From the NCBI RefSeq assembly GCF_038562635.1, contig NZ_JBCFBO010000001.1:1466643-1530642 (forward strand): DNA of 64,000 nucleotides, written 5' to 3'. The notes beneath the pieces are model-generated. The model was not told where the DNA came from. It ran no database searches and was given only the letters and a program-made list of their open reading frames with translations. Source of the stretch: Methanobacterium sp. Lineage in GTDB: Archaea > Methanobacteriota > Methanobacteria > Methanobacteriales > Methanobacteriaceae. The position numbers and the translations under genes were made by a program. Shown here in pieces: positions 21,001 to 28,608 of this stretch (the first letter of the stretch is position 1; each line of letters begins with the position of its first letter).

Positions 21001-22986
21001 TTCAAAGAGTTTATTTAGCAATGGTTCTTCCACCATGTTTATCCTGAAGTCTGCTTCTTTTTCATCTTCAGGCAAAATAGAAATATATCTAAGCAGCGCG
21101 TGTGGATTTTGTGTTAGCTTAGTTATAAGGACTTTAACACTTTCTATGAACGTTTTTATTACATTTTCACTGTAGAGAGCATCATTGTAGTGAGAAATTA
21201 TTTTAAATTCATCAGAACTGTCTTCAATAGAAACTGTCAACTTAGGAAGTTCTAAATTTCCCTCGTTTATACTGCCTGCCAGCCCAAATACATATAAAAA
21301 TTCAGGGAGAACATAATTATTGCTGGAAATCCTTGTAAATGGATAATAATCATAATTTACAACTTCAAGAAGGGAATTTTGTACATCTTTTAAATAATCA
21401 TTTACAGTTTTGTCTGTATCAATATTTACAGAAAACGGCAGTTCCTGACCTATATTGATGTAATTAGAAACAATAGAAATTAGAATATCTTTACTGAATA
21501 CAAATTTACCCAAAGCAAATAGGGTAGCTGCTAAAAACAGGCTGTTAGAACTAATTCCATTAACTATACAAAATTCTTCAATATCTGACTTATTTAGTAA
21601 AATGAAGCTTTCTTTTAAAGATCCATCTTCTTCTTTACCATTAATATCAGGCGATATAGCAGTTGCACCCTCACTGGTTTGCACCATATCTTTGAAATAT
21701 CTTTCAGCTTCATAAAATTCACTTGTTTCTATTTCAAATTCATCACAAGTCTTATCTGGATTATCTGAGATATCATAAAGCAGAGCTTTTATATTTTCTA
21801 CCATATGCTCAATTTGTGCATCCAAAAAGCAGTCTTTATTATATTCAATTTCCAAAAGCTGTAAACCATCTTTATCCTTTAATGAGGGGTTCACACGAAT
21901 ATGGAACGGAAATTCACTTTTAGAATTATTAAATAAATATTCTACATTTGAATCAGTTGAATTTGACACCATAGAATACATAGATAACATTGCAGGGTCT
22001 ATACCCTTTTGCTGCAGTTTTGGACCGTACATATTGAAAGATAACTTTCCATGGGCCAATCCGTTTTTAAGGACAGATTTTGTGTACAGTAAAACCTCTT
22101 TAAACGTCCTGTTTTTGTTATAATCCAGTTTGAGGGGCATCATATTTACAAACATACCCATCATATCATGTATTTCTTCTCCAAAATCCCTGCCGTGGTA
22201 TACGCTGTTCCATACCATTTCCCCGCTGCATGTGCTTTTTGCAAAGTATAATGATACAGCAGATAATGCAAGTACAAATGGAGATATCCTTACACCGTCA
22301 ACTACAGATAACTCTTTTAATTTTTCTGTCAATTGTGGATCTAAGTAAAAATAATTCCTGTTGATGCCGAGATCATCTGAGGAATACCAATCTTTTGAAT
22401 ATCCCTCCAGGTTAGAGAGCCAGAATTCTTCATCTTCTTTCGCCTGTTTGCTTGAGAGATACTCATTTTCCTTTTTGACGTACTCTTGGTATGAAACATT
22501 AGATGGTTGATATTCTTCTCCTTTTTTCAAAGCCATGACACAATTTTCCAGGTTTTTGGTAAAAATACCTACAGAACTTCCATCCATGATGATATGGTGG
22601 GTACGGCCCAGTACAATAAATTCTTTTTTCGTTTTCAGGAGTGTAAACTGATAGAGTGGTGTGTCAAAGATTTCTTTAAATGGTTCTTGCGCAAATTCAT
22701 CGATGAAGGCGTTAATTTCATCTTCACTTTTATCTGACATATCCTCATATGAAAATAAACCATCTTCTTCAGGAGCATAGTACTGCCTGAAATTCATATT
22801 TTCATCCTTTTTCATACGTAAATGAAGATTTCCGCTTATTAAAATTCTTAAAGCTTTTTTAACATGGCCTTCATCTTCCAGTGAAAATTTAGATTTAAAT
22901 GAAAGAATATACGCTTCATTACCCGGTTTACTAATTTCAGTTATAATAGTCCTTTTTTGTGCATTTGATAAATCAAAGCAGTCCAT
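15091..22986 (-). CDS. Two-module non-ribosomal peptide synthetase with terminal thioester reductase
   Basis: The 2631-residue enzyme reads C - half C - A - T - C - A - T - reductase. A first condensation domain (1-430) has HHIIMDG at 130-136. A second C-lobe without its HHxxxDG lobe fills 430-670. A1 (about 680-1110) has YTSGSTGKPKG at 794-804. T1 carries Ser1181 in LGLTSLSV. C2 (about 1230-1660) has HHIIVDG at 1355-1361. A2 has YTSGSTGKPKG at 1795-1805. T2 carries Ser2179 in LGGTSL. The NAD(P)-binding reductase starts at GATGFLG (2263-2269) with YLSSK at 2420-2424. An N-terminal C domain and a reductase end suggest an acylated or capped dipeptide released as aldehyde or alcohol. GGGGTGG precedes the ATG. 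Confidence 0.93.
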   Translation of the reverse strand: MDCFDLSNAQKRTIITEISKPGNEAYILSFKSKFSLEDEGHVKKALRILISGNLHLRMKKDENMNFRQYYAPEEDGLFSYEDMSDKSEDEINAFIDEFAQEPFKEIFDTPLYQFTLLKTKKEFIVLGRTHHIIMDGSSVGIFTKNLENCVMALKKGEEYQPSNVSYQEYVKKENEYLSSKQAKEDEEFWLSNLEGYSKDWYSSDDLGINRNYFYLDPQLTEKLKELSVVDGVRISPFVLALSAVSLYFAKSTCSGEMVWNSVYHGRDFGEEIHDMMGMFVNMMPLKLDYNKNRTFKEVLLYTKSVLKNGLAHGKLSFNMYGPKLQQKGIDPAMLSMYSMVSNSTDSNVEYLFNNSKSEFPFHIRVNPSLKDKDGLQLLEIEYNKDCFLDAQIEHMVENIKALLYDISDNPDKTCDEFEIETSEFYEAERYFKDMVQTSEGATAISPDINGKEEDGSLKESFILLNKSDIEEFCIVNGISSNSLFLAATLFALGKFVFSKDILISIVSNYINIGQELPFSVNIDTDKTVNDYLKDVQNSLLEVVNYDYYPFTRISSNNYVLPEFLYVFGLAGSINEGNLELPKLTVSIEDSSDEFKIISHYNDALYSENVIKTFIESVKVLITKLTQNPHALLRYISILPEDEKEADFRINMVEEPLLNKLFEKQVEKSRDKIALIAEDGEFTYDELNKKANSIANALIKRGVEVEDRIMFMLKRDSRLIATMLGIVKSGCAFIPVDPEYPEERINQVLEDSDAKYIITKADLPDALDVDELLLEENEKNPDPELTSENLCYLIYTSGSTGKPKGVMLTHGGITNYVSPDPQNIPIHALVTKASKMISISTVSFIVFLRETFATIMNGMPVILANEEQAINPIELSKLFEETGADAFGGTPTRLLQYLEIEEIQKTVPKCNVIIVGGETFPPQLYNVLSKYTGAEIYNSYGPTEITIASHGKLITNNDISAGETLLNVTDKIMDMDANPLPYNVVGELYVAGAGVARGYWNNEELTKERFVMHNGLRYYNTGDLAKRDSTGELYVLGRMDNQIKLRGLRIELGEIENAIRECNGIKTAFALVKTVHDNEHLCAYFTEDHEVDVSDLRNTLVNKLPAYMVPSYFVRMDSFPMTPNGKTDLKNFPDPEEDHSGLDEIIAPETDLEKDVFDMCSEILDTTDFGVITDLFRLGLTSLSVLKLVAKISQKFGVTVNVTNIMRAKTIREIAKEVSSSSAVEEKHYQKQEFYPLTHNQLGVYFDCAKNPEKLTYNLPKCIHFGNDIDPEKLKVALLDIIEKHPYLKTRFVMRDGEIYQERRDDIDVDIKIHEGKVDDKIKNEFIKPFSLYDGPLFRFEIYKNPHEICLLADFHHIIVDGTALNILFNELGTIYDGGVVDAEKYDGFDLCLEELEVEKSQLYMDAESYFENKIVDFDSATVISPDCSGKEEEGQMGEINVSVNKLGIEKFCKDNAITPNNLFLAATVFTLSKFVYNKDILISTISNGRGNPQFQNCIAMMVKTLPIALNINSDLSVADYFDYVENVWLDVLKYDCYPFTKISDKYDMFPEFFYAYHGKIIEDITINNRTIERESLEYEALKFKLSVNVIDTGDNFNMLSQYNDALYSEDLIETFMRSISIVLDKLIENPQALLKNISIVAGEDHEDFKIKHVEEKLLNKLFEKQVEQSRDEIALIAEDGEFTYDELNRKANRIANALIKRGVQVEDRIMFMLKRDSRLTASMIGIVKAGCAFIPVDPEYPEERINHVLEDSSAKYIITKENLPNALDVDELLLEENEENPDPELTPENLCYLIYTSGSTGKPKGVMLKHENITNLISGHPDNHFIQDIISRVNISLSIITVAFDPFVQETFIPLTHGMTFVLANDEQTKNPLELAKLFEKTKAQLFGTTPSRLLQYLELEDIQKAMGYCRAIIIGGEAFPLQLWNALSEYDNLTILNQYGPTETTVGCNAKIISDGDINVGKPLFNVVEKIMDMDGNPLPQGVVGELYIGGAGVGRGYWNRDELNSERFIEINGVPYYKSGDFAKLEKNGEVSILGRLDNQIKLRGLRIEIGEIENSISEYEGIKSAAVVVKKVHSNDHLCAYFSADCEIDSDDLKMELKKKLTKYMVPTVFMQLDELPQTLNGKTDLKALPEPVLAEREYAAPENDVEKFFAETFADILGMPQVGATDDFFELGGTSLLVTKITIEAMNQGYEIKYGDVFAHPTPRELADFITGAEGSVSESVKEITEYSYDAINRVLSENTIDNFVNGEKEELGNVLLTGATGFLGIHVLRDFLENEEGSIYCLLRKGRRTSAEERLKALLFYYFSESYEDLFGSRIHIIEGDITNKSDFEKSSELPVDTVVNCAANVKHFASGTQIEDINIGGVVNGVEFCLKKGCKYVQVSTTSVAGESVNNIPPLDTIFDEQTLYIGQSLDNKYLSSKFIAERVVLEAVTKGLKGKIMRVGNLMARHSDSEFQINFETNGFINRLKAYGAIEKIPYSALGGETELTPIDSVARAILVLSRAPKECVVFHAYNNHKIYIADIIEIMNSLGLNIFGAEEDEFKAAFAQAMEDESREEAISGLVTAMGMGKGKGRALVPVINDYTIQIMYRLGYKWPLISDEYIAMFIEYLKEMDFFDYEPKEVKLKA

Positions 22987-23025
22987 AAAATATCCACCCC
23001 ATCATTCTTTTAATCTCCCATTACT

Positions 23026-23661
23026 TTAATTTTCAATATCCTGTAGATTTATTAGAGCAGGTTCAGTGATTCTGCTTTGTGAGCATGCACCAAGCATATA
23101 ATCACCTCCACAAACGTTCCAAAGCCCAAAATTGCCAGTATTTTCCCTGTGTATCAGTTCTATTTTATCACTAATTTCTATGCAAAATTCGTCAAGGGCA
23201 AGTCTAAATCCTAAGCCTGTCATTTTCATATAACTCTCTTTTAATACCCATAATTCAAAAAAAGCTTTCTTATGGTTGTTATTATTTAAAATATACTCAT
23301 ATTCAGTGCCGTAAAAAAAATACTTCGCCAGACTCAAATCAATATCCTGAACGTATTCAATGTCAACGCCAATTGGAGAATCAGAAACTGCGCATGCCAC
23401 ATATTTTTCGGAATGTGAAAGATTAAAATGTATATCTGAATAATTTTTCAAATAGGGCTTACCATATTCGTCTGTATCAAATATGGGGTTACTGATGCCA
23501 ATTTTATCTAAAGCATGGTTTAACAGGACTTCCACCCCAACAGACAAATTTCTATCTTTTTTGTGGAAATATCTGCTGGATTTTTTTATTCTTGTCTTTG
23601 ATACAGAACTCTTTATTCTGTTAAAGTCAAGTTCTGATACATCCATGTAATATAACAACAT
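23026..23661 (-). CDS. Sfp-type 4'-phosphopantetheinyl transferase
   Basis: The 211-residue protein shows the Sfp family blocks: HFNLSHSEKYVACA, GVDIEYV with the magnesium-binding acidic pair, and FFELWVLKESYMKMTG. It attaches the phosphopantetheine arm of CoA to carrier-domain serines, here most likely Ser1181 and Ser2179 of the NRPS encoded 39 bases downstream. It is the first gene of the presumed operon. Archaea rarely need this enzyme, so its presence agrees with an acquired or specialised NRPS cluster. A second in-frame ATG five codons later is possible. Confidence 0.92.
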   Translation of the reverse strand: MLLYYMDVSELDFNRIKSSVSKTRIKKSSRYFHKKDRNLSVGVEVLLNHALDKIGISNPIFDTDEYGKPYLKNYSDIHFNLSHSEKYVACAVSDSPIGVDIEYVQDIDLSLAKYFFYGTEYEYILNNNNHKKAFFELWVLKESYMKMTGLGFRLALDEFCIEISDKIELIHRENTGNFGLWNVCGGDYMLGACSQSRITEPALINLQDIEN

Positions 23662-23949
23662 TTTTTCACATCAAATTACTTATAATGTAATAATATTGTC
23701 AATTGATGCTCCAAATCAACTATTTTTTTTTAATTTATTATAATATTACATGAAAATCATCCAATCAATTATTTAAACTTATGGAATCCCATGAGATTCT
23801 TATTAAATGATGCCTGAAATAGGATTCAATCTAATAAAAATAAAAAAATTAAAAAAAGTCTTATATCCAATATATGCCGGCTTAAAAATCCAATATTCAA
23901 ATAATATGAGTTAATATATCAAAATAAGTATTTAAAACTATGAATTAAT
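23662..23949. promoter_or_regulatory. Promoter region of the NRPS operon and end of nadX
   Basis: This AT-rich spacer of 288 bases holds the promoter for the whole minus-strand NRPS operon (TA-rich DNA around 23725-23750). At 23836-23860 the minus strand is T-rich and may terminate nadA-nadX. No gene is seen. Confidence 0.4.
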
Positions 23950-24819
23950 TTATATCCCAACATTCAAGTTGTTATTTAGACTTTTAATTAGTTTAACCAC
24001 AGAATATGCGGCTAAAACACTTGTTTTTGGGTTTGTAGTACAGGTCTCATTTTCAGTAATGGTCCTGAACTCGCCAAAATCACCTGCCACACAGACTTCA
24101 TGGCAGTTCCGGCTCACATTAGGGTCAGCTATGATTTTCACATCCACTTCCCTACCATACGCAATGCTCAATGCAGCGGCCACATTAATGTTTGCAGGAA
24201 ATTTACGTACTGCATCCCCAGCTTTACCTTCATATAACACTGTTTCAGTATCTACTGAGATCCCAAGTGATTCCGGAGATTTACGGGTAACTAAACTCAC
24301 TTCATTTATCTCCCCAATAGAAGCTGCTTTAATACCATCTAACCCAACAACAGCCCCTGAAGGTGCATATATTCTGGAATTGTTTTCCTCGGCTATCCTC
24401 CCCAAATAATTTCTAAAATTTAGATCTATTAAAGCTCCCATACTCATTATAATGACATCTTTTCCCATTTTAAGGATTTGGGGGACAACTTTTACAACTG
24501 CATCCTGAGATGCAGCTTCAATTACAAGATCCACATTGTCTACCATATCGTTTACATCTTCAACTGCGATTCCATCCACTTGAGATGCTAAGTTTTCGGC
24601 ACTTTCCATATCCACGTCATGAAAAAATCTTAGATCAGCATTCAACTCCCCTTTTGCAGCAGAATTAGTTATTATACTTGCTATGGCACCACATCCCAGG
24701 ATCCCTGCAACCATAACACTGTGCGGGTATTCCTTAGTTAAATTTTCAGAATTAGACTCCAAATACAAATCTTCACTTTCTTCCATTTCTAAGAATTCAT
24801 GGAACGCGGTTTCATTCAT
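23950..24819 (-). CDS. nadX: L-aspartate dehydrogenase
   Basis: The protein of about 289 residues is NadX-like: a Rossmann start [14 protein letters not shown] near residue 36, then [35 protein letters not shown] and the C-terminal block around [10 protein letters not shown]. It oxidises L-aspartate to iminoaspartate, the first step of archaeal NAD synthesis, and feeds NadA, encoded just upstream. The GTG at 24828 is part of the ribosome site AGGTG, so the ATG at 24819 is chosen. An N-terminal extension of about 33 acidic residues precedes the Rossmann core. The gene starts 24 bases after nadA, so the two form an operon. Confidence 0.9.
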   Translation of the reverse strand: MNETAFHEFLEMEESEDLYLESNSENLTKEYPHSVMVAGILGCGAIASIITNSAAKGELNADLRFFHDVDMESAENLASQVDGIAVEDVNDMVDNVDLVIEAASQDAVVKVVPQILKMGKDVIIMSMGALIDLNFRNYLGRIAEENNSRIYAPSGAVVGLDGIKAASIGEINEVSLVTRKSPESLGISVDTETVLYEGKAGDAVRKFPANINVAAALSIAYGREVDVKIIADPNVSRNCHEVCVAGDFGEFRTITENETCTTNPKTSVLAAYSVVKLIKSLNNNLNVGI

Positions 24820-24843
24820 TTTATACACCTTCTGATTTAATCA

Positions 24844-25761
24844 TTAATTTTTAGAAACTTCAATCATCCTCTTAATTGCCACTTTTGCCTTTTCTGCTAT
24901 GCTTTTATCAACTTCAACCACATATTCCCCATTTAAAAGACAATTTTTAACATTCCCAATTGTATACAACTTCATATTATCACAAATTGCATCATTTAGA
25001 GCAGGAATGAATGTTTTATCAGGATTTTCCCGTTTTAAGCGCGTGACCATATCCACTTCCGTGCCTATGATAAATGTTTTTTTAGGTGATCTAGCTACGT
25101 GGCGGATCATACCCCCTGTGCTTAAAACATTATCTGCAAAATTTTGCACCTCAGGATCGCATTCTGGATGGACCAGTATCTCTGCATCATGATATTTACT
25201 TCTTAAAAAATGTAAATCTCCTAAATCGAACAATTTATGGACGTAACAGTATCCCTTTGAAGGCATAGGTATAATCTCTTTATTCACCTTTTTAGAGACG
25301 TACCATGCCAGGTTTCTATCTGGGCCAAAGAGTATTTTTTCTTGAGGAATGCTTTCCACTACTTTAACTGCATTTGAAGAAGTACATAAAATTTCAGCCT
25401 CCGCCTTAGCTTCAGCCAGCGTGTTAACATAAAGAACTGCAGCTGTATCTGGATACATTTTTTTAAACTTTTTAACCTCTTCTGCATTAAGCATGCATGC
25501 CATTGGACATTTTGCTTGAGTATCTGGAATCAATATTTTTTTGTCGGGGTTTAGTATTGCAGCAGTTTCTGCCATGAAATCGACCCCGCAGAAAACTACA
25601 ATATCCGATTTATCTATTTCTGATGCTTTTATACAGAGTTCAAGTGAATCTCCCACAAAATCTGCAATTTCCTGCATATCTCCAGTTTGATAATTGTGAG
25701 CTAATATTATTGCATTTTTTTCCTTTTTAAGCCGCTTGATTTCCTGCAGATCACTTAACAT
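24844..25761 (-). CDS. nadA: Quinolinate synthase
   Basis: The 305-residue protein matches NadA: KKEKNAIILAHNYQTGDMQEIADFVGDS at the N-terminus (a longer block, quoted only in part: ILAHNYQTGD), VFCGVDFMAETA with a cluster cysteine, VLYVNTLAEAKAEA, and ILVHPECDPEV with the second cysteine, ending with VGTEVDMVTRLKRENP-like sequence. It condenses iminoaspartate and dihydroxyacetone phosphate to quinolinate using a [4Fe-4S] cluster. It forms an operon with nadX. No NadC gene is seen in the window. Confidence 0.95.
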   Translation of the reverse strand: MLSDLQEIKRLKKEKNAIILAHNYQTGDMQEIADFVGDSLELCIKASEIDKSDIVVFCGVDFMAETAAILNPDKKILIPDTQAKCPMACMLNAEEVKKFKKMYPDTAAVLYVNTLAEAKAEAEILCTSSNAVKVVESIPQEKILFGPDRNLAWYVSKKVNKEIIPMPSKGYCYVHKLFDLGDLHFLRSKYHDAEILVHPECDPEVQNFADNVLSTGGMIRHVARSPKKTFIIGTEVDMVTRLKRENPDKTFIPALNDAICDNMKLYTIGNVKNCLLNGEYVVEVDKSIAEKAKVAIKRMIEVSKN

Positions 25762-25891
25762 AAAATCACTTTAAATTATATCAATAAAATTAGTTTTCCA
25801 GGTAATTATACCAATTAAAGCATCATATGGCCCCATATTTATTTAATATCCCCCAATTCTAGATCTTAATTTTTCAGTTGATTAAAAAAAT

Positions 25892-25971
25892 AGGGCATCG
25901 GAGGTGGTATTGAACGAAATTAATTTAGATGCCCTGTTTGCTGTTTTAACGTTGATTGTGGTCAAATTCGT
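25892..25971. repeat. Inverted repeat beside the broken SDR gene
   Basis: AGGGCATC near 25892-25899 and GATGCCCT near 25928-25935 form 8-bp arms about 28 bases apart. Between them, on the plus strand, GGAGGT precedes a TTG that opens a 22-codon hydrophobic frame ending at about 25974, exactly where the SDR fragment stops. This may be a deletion scar or an insertion remnant. Confidence 0.35.
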
Positions 25972-26328
25972 TTAAATAGCTCCTGTTAAATCTACACTGA
26001 GATCTATTTCCCAAATTCCCTCCCCCATATCCAAAACTGGAGTTATTATATCTGCTATCCATGCACAATTAAGTACTATATCCAATTTCCCAAATTCTTT
26101 TACAGCAGCATTGATTGCATTCTGGATATCGTCTTCACTGTTAGCGCTTGCAGGAACAGATATGATCTTGTGGTTGCATTCCATCTGGTCAATGTTATCT
26201 TCCAGTTTTTCGTTTTCTCCTGCAACCACAACAACTGAAGCGCCTTCTTTTGCAAAAAGTCTGGCAATTTCCTTCCTTATCCCTGAACTCCCACCGTTTA
26301 CAAGTACTACTTTATTCTCCAATTTCAT
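25972..26328 (-). pseudogene. Truncated short-chain dehydrogenase/reductase
   Basis: Only 118 residues are present, against about 250 in the family. The N-terminal Rossmann part is recognisable (VVLVNGGSSGI, FGKLDIVLNCAW, WEIDLSVDLTGA), but the frame ends before the catalytic Ser-Tyr-Lys region. The glycine motif is damaged as well: the third glycine of GxxxGxG is Arg (GIRKE), and the NAG motif has become NCA. A normal ribosome site (GGGGG) remains. It lies 36 bases after the F420H2:NADP oxidoreductase gene in the same direction, so it was probably the third gene of the alcohol operon. A functional short NAD-binding protein is unlikely. Confidence 0.75.
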
Positions 26329-26364
26329 TTTTATCCCCCTTTTGGTGAAGTAGTAATTTTAATC

Positions 26365-27033
26365 CTATTTTGCAGGTAAACCAGTGATCCTTATTCCTCC
26401 AAACTGGGTTTTATTTCGTATGTTTAAACCAATCAGGAGAGGAGTAATTTTTTCTATGATTTTAGCTCTTTCCAGCGGTCCACAATCAATGACATTTACA
26501 CCAGGGATTTTTTCAATTAGTTCAGCAGCAACTACCTTAGAATTTGCATCATCACCCGAAATAAGGCAGTCACAGTCAATTGGCTCCTTAAAATTCATTA
26601 AAGCTGCAGAACTAATATTGTTAAAAGCACATATCACATTGCTATCTTTTAAGATTTTAGCAGATCTTTCTGCCGCTGCCCCATCCCATAAAGCAACATA
26701 TTCAATGGGAGACCCACCTATAGCTGATTCTAAAGGTCCTGTAGCATCCAATAATATTTTACCTTTTGCCCCTTCTTTAATAGAGAGCAAAGTTGATTTT
26801 TGAGCAGCCAAAGGTACAGTTAAAACTAATAATTCCGCTTCTGCGGCAGCGTCAGCGTTCTCAGCTGCTTTAACATTGCCAACATCGCCCAGAAGACCTT
26901 TTAATTTGTCTACAGCTGCTTGAGCTTTTTCAATTGTCCTTGAACCTATTATAACATCTTCTCCAGCTTGCACAAAACGTACGGCAATTCCTAATCCCTG
27001 TCCACCGGTTCCACCAATTATTGCTATTTTCAT
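26365..27033 (-). CDS. fno: F420H2:NADP oxidoreductase
   Basis: The 222-residue protein fits Fno well: MKIAIIGGTGGQGLGIAVRF, IIGSRTIEKA (the SR pair binds the NADP 2'-phosphate), VLTVPLAAQ, LLDATGPLE, and a C-terminal block around GLNIRNKTQFGGIRITG. It moves hydride between NADPH and coenzyme F420 in the cytoplasm. The gene follows the secondary alcohol dehydrogenase by 50 bases on the same strand, so NADPH made from alcohols can give F420H2 for methanogenesis. In reverse it supplies NADPH. Confidence 0.92.
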   Translation of the reverse strand: MKIAIIGGTGGQGLGIAVRFVQAGEDVIIGSRTIEKAQAAVDKLKGLLGDVGNVKAAENADAAAEAELLVLTVPLAAQKSTLLSIKEGAKGKILLDATGPLESAIGGSPIEYVALWDGAAAERSAKILKDSNVICAFNNISSAALMNFKEPIDCDCLISGDDANSKVVAAELIEKIPGVNVIDCGPLERAKIIEKITPLLIGLNIRNKTQFGGIRITGLPAK

Positions 27034-27083
27034 CTTATCACCTGTTTAATTTTAAAATTAAAAAGAAAAAATTGAACTGGCAT

Positions 27084-28154
27084 CTATTCTAGAAGGACGA
27101 CTGGTTTAATTAAGTCCCTAGGTTTCTCTTTCATCAGAAGGAGAGCCTCTTCTATTTTATCGAAACCCCTAAATTTATGGGTTACCAGTAACTCAGGGTC
27201 CATACGTCCGTATGTTACAATATCTGCTAGTCTTTCCATTCTAACTCTTCCACCAGGGCAAAGACCCGTGATTATGTCTTTGTCTGCCATACCAAATCCC
27301 CAGCCTATACGGCATAATGGCAGAGTATCTTTTTCTCCTTCCCCTTTACCAAAGTAGTTGTTGTTGGAAATTTTTGATCCTGCTTTGGCCATTTTACATG
27401 CATCTATTAGAATATCTGGACCACCACCAGATATGATTACTGCATCAACACCTTCCCCATCGGTTGCATCAAGAATCTGTTCTGCAGTATCCCCATCTCT
27501 GTAACTGATTATATCTGTAGCGCCGTATTTTTTAGCTACTTCAACAGATACAGGCCTAGTACCGACTGCAAATATTCTTCCAGCACCCCTTAGTTTTGCA
27601 CCGGCTATACCGCAAAGCCCAACTGCACCAATACCAAGAACGGCTACCGTACTTCCAAGTTCAATTCCAGCATTTTCAGCCCCCATAAAACCAGTACTCA
27701 TCATATCTGTGATCATAACAGCAGCTTCTTGAGACATTCCTTCTGGTAAATGTGCCAGATTGTTGTCTGCAAGGTTAACGTGGAAAAATTCACCGAATAC
27801 ACCATCTTTGAAGTTAGAATATTTCCAACCTCCACATGCTCCCCCTGTTTGTGAAGGGAAACCACGCTGCACGGCTTCTGAATCCCAGTCAGGAGTTATA
27901 GCTGGTACAATTACTCTATCACCCGGTTTGAAGTCTTTGACTTCAGTTCCCACTTCATCCACTATCCCTACAGCTTCGTGTCCTAAAATCATATTGTGTC
28001 TATCACCTATTGCTCCTTCCCAGACAGTGTGAACATCAGAAGTACATGGTGCTAGACATGTTGGCCTAACAATAGCATCCCTTGGACCACATTTTGGTCT
28101 ATCTTTTTCTATCCATCCAGTCTCTCCTATTTTTAACATAGCAAATCCTTTCAT
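27084..28154 (-). CDS. adh: NADP-dependent secondary alcohol dehydrogenase
   Basis: The protein of 356 residues is a zinc alcohol dehydrogenase of the TBADH (Thermoanaerobacter) type and shares its start MKGFAML. From this start Cys37 (APCTSD) and His59 (LGHEAVG) fall at the same positions as the catalytic zinc ligands of TBADH, and ITDMMSTG holds the third ligand. VGTRPVSVEVAKKYGATD matches the NADP-binding GSRP...Y loop. Such enzymes oxidise 2-propanol and 2-butanol. The upstream GTG at 28163 belongs to the ribosome site GAGGTG, so ATG 28154 is chosen. With fno it allows secondary alcohols to serve as electron donors. Confidence 0.93.
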   Translation of the reverse strand: MKGFAMLKIGETGWIEKDRPKCGPRDAIVRPTCLAPCTSDVHTVWEGAIGDRHNMILGHEAVGIVDEVGTEVKDFKPGDRVIVPAITPDWDSEAVQRGFPSQTGGACGGWKYSNFKDGVFGEFFHVNLADNNLAHLPEGMSQEAAVMITDMMSTGFMGAENAGIELGSTVAVLGIGAVGLCGIAGAKLRGAGRIFAVGTRPVSVEVAKKYGATDIISYRDGDTAEQILDATDGEGVDAVIISGGGPDILIDACKMAKAGSKISNNNYFGKGEGEKDTLPLCRIGWGFGMADKDIITGLCPGGRVRMERLADIVTYGRMDPELLVTHKFRGFDKIEEALLLMKEKPRDLIKPVVLLE

Positions 28155-28608
28155 TTTGTTCACCTCGTTTAACTCTTGAGTAAGGATTGTGAGTTATGAT
28201 ATATAAACATACCGAATACTTGGTCTGTAACGATTAATCATTTATATTTGTAGAGAGTGTTCTCTCTTTAAATAGCCCAAACAGAGCTTTTATAGGATAT
28301 TTATGGAAAATAATTAAGATATATACCCATAAAACTGAAATATATGCCTTTTTAATGAAAAATAATTCCATTATGCATGTTAAACTTTATAAAAAGATTA
28401 TAATGTATTAAAAAATAGCATAAATGACACATATGCGTTTATACTGCATGTAACTACTAAAAAAACCGTATAATGTAAACATTGAAAAAGGAAAATATAT
28501 TAATATGGTCAATGTTACCCTATAATGTTATTAAGTTTAAAACAGCACATTATGTAGATCTATTGCAGTGCCAAATATTTTAACAATAAATTGAAAAGAA
28601 GGACATAC
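28155..28608. promoter_or_regulatory. Divergent regulatory region between adh-fno and the TetR gene
   Basis: A TATA box for the adh operon is clear on the minus strand (TTTATATATC, 28198-28207), about 45 bases before the adh start. A perfect inverted repeat AGAGAG-TGTT-CTCTCT at 28252-28267 lies just upstream of it and is a candidate operator for the divergent TetR-type protein. The remaining 300 bases are AT-rich without a gene. Confidence 0.5.

Noticed and set aside
25914..25974. 22-codon hydrophobic peptide gene with GGAGGT and TTG start
   Set aside because: Too short and without recognisable relatives; kept only as part of the SDR break observation.
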